Of a stretch of 5,094 bases of DNA, positions 1 through 5,086 are shown in pieces. Positions within the stretch are counted from its first letter, which is position 1, and every line of letters starts with the position of its first letter. The position numbers were made by a program, and so were the translations under genes. Under the pieces are notes generated by a model. It was given only the letters and a program-made list of their open reading frames with translations. It was not told where the DNA came from and searched no databases. Source of the stretch: an uncultured bacterium (GTDB taxonomy: Bacteria > Planctomycetota > Uabimicrobiia > Uabimicrobiales > JABWCH01); contig CALKWO010000195.1 in NCBI GenBank assembly GCA_938003875.1, positions 1 to 5,094 of the forward strand. The letters run 5' to 3'.

Positions 1-92
1 TGGAATCATATAAATTATTATTTTTTATTGGGTTGTGACTTTTCGGATAGGCTCTTATTCTCGAAAATTGGAGAGAGTGACAAGGAGACATA

Positions 93-330
93 ATGGCAAA
101 ACGATACTCAAAAACAAAATTCTTCGTTCTCTCAAGACGGCTCAAAGAAATTCGTGACACTATTTTTGATAGAGGCACTGGAAAAGATGAGGGTTTTACT
201 GGATATTCCACTAACGACGACCAAGTAATATATTTATTTAGGCGTAACGCAATTGTTTGAAAGATTCGATAAAACAAGCTTTTCATATGGTACAATTATG
301 GAGGTTATATCACAGGCAATCCCTTATTAG
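93..330 (+). pseudogene. Frameshifted remnant of a TIR-gene paralogue (C-terminal part only)
   Basis: Seen: an ATG at 93 preceded by AAGGAG (82-87, 5-nt spacing) opens a 55-codon frame ending TGA at 258-260. Its product, starting MAKRYSKTKFFVLSRR, aligns with residues 216 to about 260 of the protein encoded at 375-1319. The similarity then continues in another frame (GVTQLFERFDKTSFSY...AIPY, about 240-327, stop TAG 328-330), matching residues 262-290. The two frames are joined by about 4 extra bases near 230-240 (TATTTATTTAGG versus TATTCAGG in the intact gene). By hand alignment about 60% of residues are identical over 75 positions. The N-terminal TIR part is absent, and an in-frame stop at 78-80 shows the frame does not extend upstream. 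Inference: this is the decayed 3' end of a tandem paralogue left after deletion. The good Shine-Dalgarno leaves a small chance that the 55-residue product is still made. Confidence 0.8.
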
Positions 331-374
331 AACAATTATATTATCAATTGTAAGTTTTAATAGGAGAATTACAT

Positions 375-1319
375 ATGATCAAAGCATTCATTAGTTTCTC
401 TTTCGAGGCATCGGATCACCTTATGGTTGAGCATTTTCTCTCTATCCTACGAGAAGAAAGAATTGAGCCTGTAGTAGCATTACCATCTAAAGATGTTGCA
501 CTTACACCGCCAGCAGAAAAAATCAGAACTAACATTCTGCAAAGTGATTGTCTTATTGTTTTCGTCACCAAGCCATCAGGCTGGATTCATTCTGAGATTG
601 GAATGGCATATATGGCTTGTAAGCCTATTTCCGTGTTCAGTACAGAAAAAATTGAAAATATTGGAGGGATTGCTCCCGGTATTACGGATGTTGTTATATT
701 CGACCCTAAAAATATAGACATGCTCAGGCCAGCGATCGCTCAATTACATAAAAATCTTTCGAAACTGCTTCTCTTTGGGGCTAAAATGGAGTGGTATGGT
801 CAAGCTGTTTACGAGATCATTGCTCAAATAACGTATGCTCAGAAAATTGATATTATCGGTCGTTCAACAATAACGTTTTTCGACGCTCTTAATGCCTCAA
901 TTCGTGATCGTATACAAAGCTTACATGACAATTTCGAACTCAATGTTTACTTTGTGCCTGCTGATGACTCTGACACAGAGATCCGTCCTAGTGCCAAACT
1001 AGTACTTCCGAAATGGAGAAAAAGATACCCAAAAACAAAATTTTTTGTTCTTCCAAGGCGTAAGATCGAAATCCGCTCTATTATCTTTGATCGAGACACT
1101 AAAAAAGATGTGTGTTTTGCTAGCGTTTACACTCAAGATGATCAAGGAATATATTCAGGCGTAACACAAGTTATGGAAAGATGTGATAGAACAAGTTTAT
1201 CATATCAATTAGTTAAAGAAATTATATTGTTAGCAATTCCTTACATTGAAACTCAACAGAGTACATCAACCTCTTCCCTTAAAAACTCTAAAAAACCCAA
1301 AGTAAAAGGGACTTGCTAA
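375..1319 (+). CDS. TIR-domain protein with unassigned C-terminal domain; candidate antiphage effector
   Basis: Seen: 314 residues, start chosen by GGAG at 363-366 (8-nt spacing). Residues 1-125 have the layout of a TIR domain: beta strand AFISFSF (4-10), a helix, strand IEPVVA (30-35), strand CLIVFVT (59-65), then SGWIHSEIGMA (68-78), with Trp70 and Glu74 at the position of the conserved W...E motif. Glu74 would be the catalytic glutamate of NAD-cleaving TIR enzymes. Strands KPISVF and DVVIF follow. Residues 130-290 form a second alpha/beta domain (IDIIGRSTITFFDAL at 158-172, LNVYFVPADD at 189-198, TKFFVLPRR at 221-229) that I do not recognise; it may sense a ligand or modify specificity. 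The tail is Ser/Lys-rich. No signal peptide or membrane segment is seen, so it is probably cytoplasmic. Known: many bacterial TIR proteins degrade NAD+ or make cyclic ADP-ribose signals during phage infection (e.g. Thoeris). No ThsA-like partner is in the window, so a defence role is inferred. Confidence 0.8.
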   Translation: MIKAFISFSFEASDHLMVEHFLSILREERIEPVVALPSKDVALTPPAEKIRTNILQSDCLIVFVTKPSGWIHSEIGMAYMACKPISVFSTEKIENIGGIAPGITDVVIFDPKNIDMLRPAIAQLHKNLSKLLLFGAKMEWYGQAVYEIIAQITYAQKIDIIGRSTITFFDALNASIRDRIQSLHDNFELNVYFVPADDSDTEIRPSAKLVLPKWRKRYPKTKFFVLPRRKIEIRSIIFDRDTKKDVCFASVYTQDDQGIYSGVTQVMERCDRTSLSYQLVKEIILLAIPYIETQQSTSTSSLKNSKKPKVKGTC

Positions 1320-1353
1320 CAAGGGTATTCTCTGTATTTTGGCATTTTTCAGT

Positions 1354-1411
1354 CCCATAGCTCATCTCCAAAACAAAGTCTCTCAATACGAGGCTTCAGA
1401 TGAGTTATGGG
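1354..1411 (+). repeat. 14-bp inverted repeat (long hairpin) after the TIR gene
   Basis: CCCATAGCTCATCT (1354-1367) and AGATGAGTTATGGG (1398-1411) pair over 14 positions, with one G-T, around a 30-nt loop. A second copy of GCTCATCT lies at 1421-1428 and could pair with AGATGAG (1398-1404) instead, so two alternative stems are possible. No uridine run follows directly, so it is not a classical intrinsic terminator. It may protect or end the TIR transcript, or be part of an accessory site next to the recombination site at 1432. Confidence 0.55.
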
Positions 1412-1431
1412 TTACTCTAAGCTCATCTAAA

Positions 1432-1457
1432 AGTCCAGAAAAACGACCGTTTTTTTA
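1432..1457 (+). repeat. Left inverted repeat / predicted invertase crossover site
   Basis: The core AAAAACG-AC-CGTTTTT occupies 1439-1454. Its two 7-bp arms are perfect inverted complements around AC (1446-1447). This resembles Hin, Gin and Cin sites, which have AAACC-type and GGTTT-type arms around a 2-bp crossover. The match to the right copy covers AGTCCA (1432-1437), has one mismatch at 1438, and then runs 19 bp perfectly through 1457. Confidence 0.65.
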
Positions 1458-1503
1458 TACTCTACACCATATATATCATCATGAATATCCATAGGCTTTA
1501 ATT

Positions 1504-1513
1504 AGTCCAAAAA
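1504..1513 (+). repeat. Possible accessory half-site for the invertase
   Basis: AGTCCAAAAA repeats the outer half of the left site (AGTCCAGAAAA, from 1432) in direct orientation, 72 bp inside it and upstream of the recombinase promoter. The match is short, in AT-rich DNA, and may be chance. If real it could be a recombinase binding site used in autoregulation. Confidence 0.25.
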
Positions 1514-1534
1514 TCTCGTATGAAAAAAATAAGT

Positions 1535-1563
1535 TTGCTTTATTAAAACTTAATGAGTATAAT
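1535..1563 (+). promoter_or_regulatory. Promoter of the recombinase gene
   Basis: A consensus -10 TATAAT (1558-1563) follows TTGCTT (1535-1540, only 3 of 6 matches to TTGACA) with a 17-bp spacer. Transcription would start near 1570, leaving a leader of about 30 nt before the ATG at 1599. It lies inside the predicted invertible segment, so it would move with the genes it drives. Confidence 0.55.
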
Positions 1564-1598
1564 AAACAATATATCTATACACATAAGGAGCAAACATA

Positions 1599-2198
1599 AT
1601 GATAATTGGATATGCTCGTGTTAGCACGAAAGATCAAAATTTGGATTTGCAGATTGATGCTTTAAGGGAGGCTGGCTGTGAAAAAATCTATACGGAAATT
1701 GCCAGTGGAGGAAAAACAGAGCGACCAGAACTGAATGATCTATTGAGGAATATCAGGTCTAAGGATATATTGGTGATTTGGAAACTAGATCGGCTTGGAC
1801 GTTCGCTTAAGCATCTAGTAGAACTTGGTAACGATCTGGCCAAAAAAGAAGTAGGTCTGCGTAGTCTCAACGATCCTATTGATACTACTACTGCTCAGGG
1901 TAGGTTAATATTTAACATATTTGGTTCTCTAGCTGAATTTGAAAAGGACATCATAAAGGAAAGAACCAAAGCAGGTCTTTCTTCTGCCCGATCTCGTGGT
2001 CGTTTGGGTGGTCGGCCAAAAGGATTATCCAAAGAAGCCGAAACTACAGCCTGTGCTGCTGAGGCACTATACAAAGAGAAAAGGCTCAGTGTACAGGAGA
2101 TAGCAGACAAATTGGGTATCTGCAAAAGCACTCTGTATACCTATTTAAGATTTAGAGGGGTCGAAATAAGTCCTTATGATAAGAAAAACATAAAATAA
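1599..2198 (+). CDS. Hin/Pin-type serine recombinase (DNA invertase family)
   Basis: Seen: 199 residues, start set by AAGGAG at 1585-1590 with 8-nt spacing. The N-terminal catalytic domain begins IIGYARVSTKDQ, with nucleophile Ser9 and Arg7. The second active-site motif WKLDRLGRSL (61-70) supplies Arg65 and Arg68. The stretch LRSLNDPIDTTTAQGR (87-102) and the long helix IFGSLAEFEKDIIKERTKAG are typical of the Hin/Gin/Pin invertase subgroup rather than Tn3 resolvases. GRLGGRPKG (134-142) is the linker that lies in the DNA minor groove, and RLSVQEIADKLGICKSTLYTYLR (162-184) is the C-terminal helix-turn-helix. Length is normal and nothing essential is missing, so it looks active. Known: these enzymes form Ser-DNA links at a 2-bp staggered crossover, usually aided by a Fis-bound enhancer; I could not identify an enhancer. 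The inverted repeats at 1432-1457 and 3178-3203 are the obvious substrates. A transposon resolvase is the alternative role. Confidence 0.93.
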   Translation: MIIGYARVSTKDQNLDLQIDALREAGCEKIYTEIASGGKTERPELNDLLRNIRSKDILVIWKLDRLGRSLKHLVELGNDLAKKEVGLRSLNDPIDTTTAQGRLIFNIFGSLAEFEKDIIKERTKAGLSSARSRGRLGGRPKGLSKEAETTACAAEALYKEKRLSVQEIADKLGICKSTLYTYLRFRGVEISPYDKKNIK

Positions 2199-2205
2199 AA
2201 ATCAT

Positions 2206-2236
2206 AAATCAAAAGCTAAAAAATACCTTTTGATTT
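2206..2236. repeat. 10-bp inverted repeat between recombinase and cargo gene
   Basis: AAATCAAAAG (2206-2215) and CTTTTGATTT (2227-2236) pair perfectly around an 11-nt loop, starting 8 bp after the recombinase stop. The stem is almost all A-T and no clean T-run follows, so termination would be weak at best. It may partly separate expression of the two genes. Confidence 0.35.
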
Positions 2237-2319
2237 GATTAGAAAGTAAACTATTCAAGGATGTTTAGATAGTATCGTAAACTCAAAATTACTAAAATTT
2301 ACCCATCTAGGATTCTCTC

Positions 2320-3159
2320 ATGTCAAATTACAATTTTATTATTGGTAACCAATATACAAAAGATGACATATATAGAATTTGCAGTGTTCCAGTTTCAAAA
2401 CAAAAACAAAATTGGACTGCCTCCTATACCAATTATAAAGGCGATTGGTTTATTTTTTGTAATATTGCTATAGCAGGCGATCATTGTGGGAATAGATTCG
2501 TAGGTGACGATCTGTTATGGTTTTGTAACACTACATCTCATTTAAAGCAAAAATCTATTTCATCTCTACTTAACACAAAGGGACAAATCTTTATCTTCTA
2601 TTATGAAACCCAAAAAGATATGTTCACTTTTGCTGGCCCTGCGTATGCTAAGGAAGTTAAAGATACAATCCCAATTCAAATAACATGGTCTTTTAAAGAT
2701 TCATCTATACATAAGGATTTTTCTATACATGAGAAAGAAATCCCAAAGGAAACTAAAGCGGTTGATCTTCTTGATGTAGATAAAAACATTACTTTGGGTG
2801 AAGTATTAAAACAACTATATAAAAAAGAATCGGAAGTAATTGATGAAATAATAAAAAATACCAAAGAAGAGAGAAAAAAAGACCATAGCATTATCTCCTC
2901 TTTTTATAAAAAAATAACAGAATTACGCAAATTATCAGAAGATGGAACAGAAGAGAATATTAGCAAAAAAAGTAAATATATACTTGATGAACTTGACGAA
3001 CTTAAAGATATAAAGACAAAACATCAAATAATAAAACATATAAAATTTATTTTAAGATACAAGTTTGAGCTTTGGCGTTTTGCTGATGACGATTATGATG
3101 ATTTATACGATGATGATGATTATAATGATTTATACAACGATGATATATGGTATGATTAA
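2320..3159 (+). CDS. Unknown protein: DUF3427-like N-terminal domain, charged helices, Asp/Tyr-rich tail
   Basis: Seen: 279 residues; a modest AGGA at 2309-2312 (7-nt spacing) supports the start. Residues 5-125 contain IGNQYTKDDIYRI, YTNYKGDWFIFCNIA, VGDDLLWFC, GQIFIFYYE and MFTFAGPAYAKEV...PIQITWSF. This order resembles the DUF3427 domain found at the C-terminus of some helicases and in restriction-like proteins; I judge this by memory only. Residues 130-250 are Lys/Glu-rich and probably helical or coiled-coil. Residues 256-279 are almost entirely Asp, Tyr, Asn, Leu and Trp. There is no signal peptide, membrane helix or visible nuclease motif. The gene follows the recombinase by 121 bp and ends 18 bp before the right recombination site, so it is the cargo of the predicted invertible segment. 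It is visibly more AT-rich than the recombinase gene. The function is unknown; DNA binding or reading is only a guess. Confidence 0.8.
   Translation: MSNYNFIIGNQYTKDDIYRICSVPVSKQKQNWTASYTNYKGDWFIFCNIAIAGDHCGNRFVGDDLLWFCNTTSHLKQKSISSLLNTKGQIFIFYYETQKDMFTFAGPAYAKEVKDTIPIQITWSFKDSSIHKDFSIHEKEIPKETKAVDLLDVDKNITLGEVLKQLYKKESEVIDEIIKNTKEERKKDHSIISSFYKKITELRKLSEDGTEENISKKSKYILDELDELKDIKTKHQIIKHIKFILRYKFELWRFADDDYDDLYDDDDYNDLYNDDIWYD
3091..3144 (+). repeat. 27-bp tandem repeat encoding the acidic tail
   Basis: Two adjacent 27-bp units (3091-3117 and 3118-3144) differ at only a few positions and both contain GATGATTTATAC-like or AATGATTTATAC-like cores. They translate to DYDDLYDDD and DYNDLYNDD. Recent duplication of nine codons has lengthened the acidic, aromatic C-terminus; the copy number may vary between strains. 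Confidence 0.8.
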
Positions 3160-3177
3160 ATTTGACTGCGTAACTAC

Positions 3178-3203
3178 TAAAAAAACGGTCGTTTTTATGG
3201 ACT
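3178..3203 (-). repeat. Right inverted repeat / predicted invertase crossover site
   Basis: This is the reverse complement of 1432-1457, with one mismatch at 3197. The core AAAAACG-GT-CGTTTTT lies at 3181-3196, with the central GT at 3188-3189. The dinucleotide reads AC on the left and GT here on the same strand, so the two sites are inversely oriented, as inversion requires. Outside the 26 bp the flanks show no further match. Confidence 0.65.
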
Positions 3204-3332
3204 CTGCGAAATGCCTGTTTGCTTGATTTGATTGGAGAAATTGGTGTTGTAGGGAGTGAAAGTTCGTGAGACTAGAAGGCTGAAAATTGGAGTCTTCGTC
3301 ACTTTTGGTAAAAAGATCCTTTTTATACGAGG

Positions 3333-3562
3333 TACTACTGATGGTTCGCTCATTTTAAAATGAAATTTTTAAAATCTATAACAATATATATTATAAATGT
3401 TTAAGGAAAATATCAGTAAAAATTGACCATTTAGTTACAGCAATTCAGTACAACGAATATGCGAGCAAAATTTGAAGAAAAGACGATTTTTGCCATATCC
3501 GCAATCAAAATGGTTCTCAATTTTGAAAATTAGGTTAAAAAATGGGCGAACCATGAGTACTA
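3333..3562. mobile_element. MITE-like non-autonomous element, 230 bp
   Basis: The ends at 3333-3356 and 3539-3562 are inverted repeats matching at 21 of 24 positions and sharing ATGGTTCGC and CATTTT. The hexamer GTACTA occurs at both borders (3332-3337 and 3557-3562) and could be a target duplication. Because GTAC is itself palindromic, the exact boundary is ambiguous, and a TA duplication as in IS630/Tc1-type elements is also possible. The interior is AT-rich with no coding potential, so movement would need a transposase supplied elsewhere. The family is not identified. Confidence 0.65.
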
Positions 3563-3611
3563 TCAAAAATTAAAGTATACAGCAGTTTTTAATTTGAGCT
3601 TTTCAAATAGA

Positions 3612-3750
3612 ATCTATACTTTTGCAGATTTTCATAAGCCATTGGAATAAAATGATCTTCAATTTTTGATTTTTGCCAAAAATTTAACGTAAAATAAGGA
3701 CTTACGACAGTTTTTACGCCTTTTGTTCTAAAAAGTGCAAAAGTATAGAT
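3612..3750. repeat. 15-bp perfect inverted repeats bounding 139 bp
   Basis: ATCTATACTTTTGCA at 3612-3626 is perfectly inverted at 3736-3750. No duplicated target is evident outside. AT-rich filler lies between, with no ORF. It may be a second, older small element or a pair of sites for some binding protein. It shares the word GATTTTTGCCA with the neighbouring MITE-like element, so the two may be related. Confidence 0.5.
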
Positions 3751-4064
3751 AGAATGATAAAATGAAAAATTATATACTTCCGTTAATTTCGAACTAAATT
3801 TTAGTCTTTATGAATACTGGGTTTCATGAATACATAGCCTAATCAAGCCTCCTCAAAAAAATCTAAAATAATGGGGTAAAGAAGCAAGACTAATATCTTC
3901 CTTCTAAATCCAGGTACTTTGGGCTGGAATTATTATTTTATTTTCCAAGTTTAGCAAAAATGGAAATAGAGAGAAGGTTTTTTGTAGACCAGTCTTATTA
4001 TCACTTTAGTTCCTTATCAAATAGTTTTTAACTACATTCTCATCTCGTAGAGAAAGGATTTTTT

Positions 4065-4184
4065 ATGTCGGATAATTTTAGAGAAGAAATAATTTTAGGC
4101 TTTTGGAAAAAAATAATTATCCAAGAATTAATAACGTTGAATTTATTGAGAGTTAGAGGATATCTTCTCTGGAATAATTTTTAA
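4065..4184 (+). CDS. Possible 39-residue small protein, unknown
   Basis: ATG at 4065 follows AAAGGA (4053-4058) at good distance and opens a frame of 39 codons to TAA at 4182-4184. The product begins MSDNFREEIILGFWKK and ends LLWNNF. I recognise no family. It is basic and partly hydrophobic, with no clear signal peptide or transmembrane helix. The composition fits a truncated 5' end of a lost gene or a chance ORF equally well; the ribosome binding site is the only positive sign. Confidence 0.3.
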   Translation: MSDNFREEIILGFWKKIIIQELITLNLLRVRGYLLWNNF

Positions 4185-4190
4185 ATAAGC

Positions 4191-4218
4191 TTGCCAAAAG
4201 TAGATAATAAAATAAACT
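4191..4218 (+). promoter_or_regulatory. Weak candidate promoter for the ISAzo13-type transposase
   Basis: TTGCCA (4191-4196, 5 of 6 to consensus) and TAAACT (4213-4218, 4 of 6) are separated by 16 bp. The -10 falls within the left arm of the inverted repeat at 4212-4222, so a transcript from here would start near 4225 and lack that arm. Confidence 0.35.
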
Positions 4219-4259
4219 ATCCAAGTAAGTAAAAAATAAAAAATGAAAGGATAGTTTAT
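4212..4259 (+). promoter_or_regulatory. Inverted repeat that could mask the transposase start
   Basis: ATAAACTATCC (4212-4222) pairs perfectly with GGATAGTTTAT (4249-4259) around a 26-nt loop. The right arm takes in part of the Shine-Dalgarno (AAAGG, 4246-4250) and the first two bases of the ATG at 4258. Transcripts entering from outside would fold and be poorly translated, a known protection mechanism in insertion sequences such as IS10 and IS50. Confidence 0.55.
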
Positions 4260-5031
4260 GACAATAATAACGGTTTTTTCAGATATGGGCAAGGAAATAA
4301 TGGAACGCCTCAAAGAAGGTGCAAGCTATGCAAAAGGGGCAGCCAGACGTATGTTTATGGCAAAAACAGTCAATAGCATAGGAAAAGGCGGTCAATCAAT
4401 AGCAGAGAAAGAATTGCAATGGAATCGTGGAACGATTCGCAAAGGCCAAAAAGAACTTATAGATGGCCCGATTTCTGATAACTTTTCGAAAAGAGGACGG
4501 AAAAAAACTGAAGAGCATCTACCAAATCTATTAGAAGATATAAAATCCATTGTTTCCCCAATCAGCCAAGCAGATCCGACATTCAAAACTACAAAAATGT
4601 ACACGCCTATATCAGCCAAAGAAGTAAGACGTAGGCTAATCAAAGAAAAAAAGTATGTTGGACGCAAAGCAAAAAAGCTGCCTGGTATCAGAACAATAAA
4701 TAATAAACTGAATGAACTCGGCTTCCAGACAAAAAAAATAAACAAAACTAAGCCTATAAAAAGAATAGAAGAAACCCATGAAATTTTTGAACAAGTATAC
4801 AAAATCAATGAAGAAGCAGATAGTACCCCAGGAGAACTCAGAATTTCTATAGATACCAAAGCAAAAGTTAATGTTGGGCCATTTGCACGAGGAGGAAAAA
4901 GCAGGCAAGGAATTGATGGAGTAGATCATGATTTTCAACCCGATGCAACGTTGTTTCCTTTTGGGATTTTTTTACCCAAATATGATGAAATATATTTGGA
5001 TTGGCTCTTCACCAGAATGGGTGGTAGCTAG
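4258..5031 (+). pseudogene. ISAzo13-family transposase, C-terminally truncated
   Basis: Seen: 257 residues, start supported by AAAGG at 4246-4250. The N-terminal third is basic with helix-turn-helix character (GKGGQSIAEKELQWNRGTIRKGQKEL, 42-67). The ISAzo13 hallmarks follow: LRISIDTKAKVNVGPFARGGKSR (194-216), in which Asp199 is the first catalytic Asp, then VDHDFQPDATLFPFGIFLPKYDEIYL (222-247). Known: intact family members are about 400 residues and continue with the rest of the DDE core, including an Asn-Gln-Asp-Asn-Gly type motif. Here the family sequence ends at about residue 247 (near 4998) and ten unrelated residues lead to the stop. Neither the remaining catalytic residues nor a right terminal repeat is in the window, so the enzyme should be inactive. 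The break was probably caused by insertion of the element that starts just downstream, or by a deletion. Confidence 0.85.
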
Positions 5032-5057
5032 ACATCAATAAAGATATAGGTTATAAT
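5029..5057 (+). promoter_or_regulatory. Strong sigma70-like promoter of the last gene
   Basis: TAGACA (5029-5034, 5 of 6 to consensus) and a perfect TATAAT (5052-5057) are 17 bp apart. Transcription would start near 5064. The -35 overlaps the stop codon of the truncated transposase, and the -10 overlaps the left arm of the hairpin at 5056-5086. Confidence 0.7.
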
Positions 5058-5086
5058 AACAACCTCAAAAGAAAGGAGGTTGTTAT
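5056..5086 (+). promoter_or_regulatory. Hairpin covering the ribosome binding site of the last gene
   Basis: ATAACAACCTC (5056-5066) pairs perfectly with GAGGTTGTTAT (5076-5086) around a 9-nt loop. The right arm contains most of the Shine-Dalgarno AAGGAGG (5073-5079) and reaches into the ATG at 5085. A transcript starting at about 5064 would lack nearly all of the left arm and stay translatable, whereas read-through RNA would fold. Confidence 0.65.

Larger units (their letters stand above)
1432..3203. mobile_element. Predicted self-inverting segment (serine invertase plus cargo gene)
   Basis: Seen: 26-bp inverted repeats (1432-1457 and 3178-3203, one mismatch) bound 1772 bp holding a Hin/Pin-type invertase gene and one further gene. 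Each repeat has a near-palindromic core with an asymmetric central dinucleotide, and the two cores face opposite ways. Known: recombination by Hin-family enzymes between sites in this relation inverts the DNA between them. Inference: the segment flips. In the other orientation both genes would read leftward toward the 3' end of the TIR gene. No target-site duplication is seen just outside the repeats. The alternative is that the repeats are terminal inverted repeats of a transposon whose resolvase is the only recognisable enzyme. Confidence 0.6.
3204..4257. other. Intergenic stretch with repeats and no convincing gene
   Basis: About 1 kb without a long ORF on either strand. It contains a MITE-like element (3333-3562), a separate inverted-repeat pair (3612-3750), an 11-bp direct repeat GATTTTTGCCA (3485-3495 and 3668-3678) and one short ORF with a ribosome binding site (4065-4184). 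Stretches 3204-3332 and 3751-4064 show nothing I can name. It reads as a graveyard of small non-autonomous elements. Confidence 0.6.

Noticed and set aside
493..717. 74-codon + strand ORF inside the TIR gene
   Set aside because: It is an out-of-frame shadow of the TIR coding sequence with no ribosome binding site of its own.
732..739. HIP1 octamer GCGATCGC as proof of a cyanobacterium
   Set aside because: Only one copy in 5 kb; suggestive but far too little to assign the host.
1599..2198. IS607-type transposition by the serine recombinase
   Set aside because: The helix-turn-helix is C-terminal and the catalytic domain N-terminal, as in invertases and resolvases; IS607 TnpA has the opposite order, and no TnpB is present.
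3178..3203. Intrinsic terminator after the cargo gene
   Set aside because: The palindrome leaves only a 2-nt loop and an A-T stem, which would not make a stable hairpin; its match to the left copy explains it better.
3266..3302. Imperfect hairpin GTGAGACT...AGTCTTCGTCAC
   Set aside because: It needs a large internal loop or bulge and has no context that gives it a role.
3310..3324. A third crossover-like site (AAAAAGATCCTTTTT)
   Set aside because: It looks similar in outline, but its arms are shorter, the centre is odd-length, and it lacks the ACG/CGT arm ends; likely chance in AT-rich DNA.
4392..4938. Reverse-strand ORFs of 155 and 100 codons under the transposase
   Set aside because: They lie antisense within a gene of recognised family, have phase-shifted hydrophobic compositions and lack family features.
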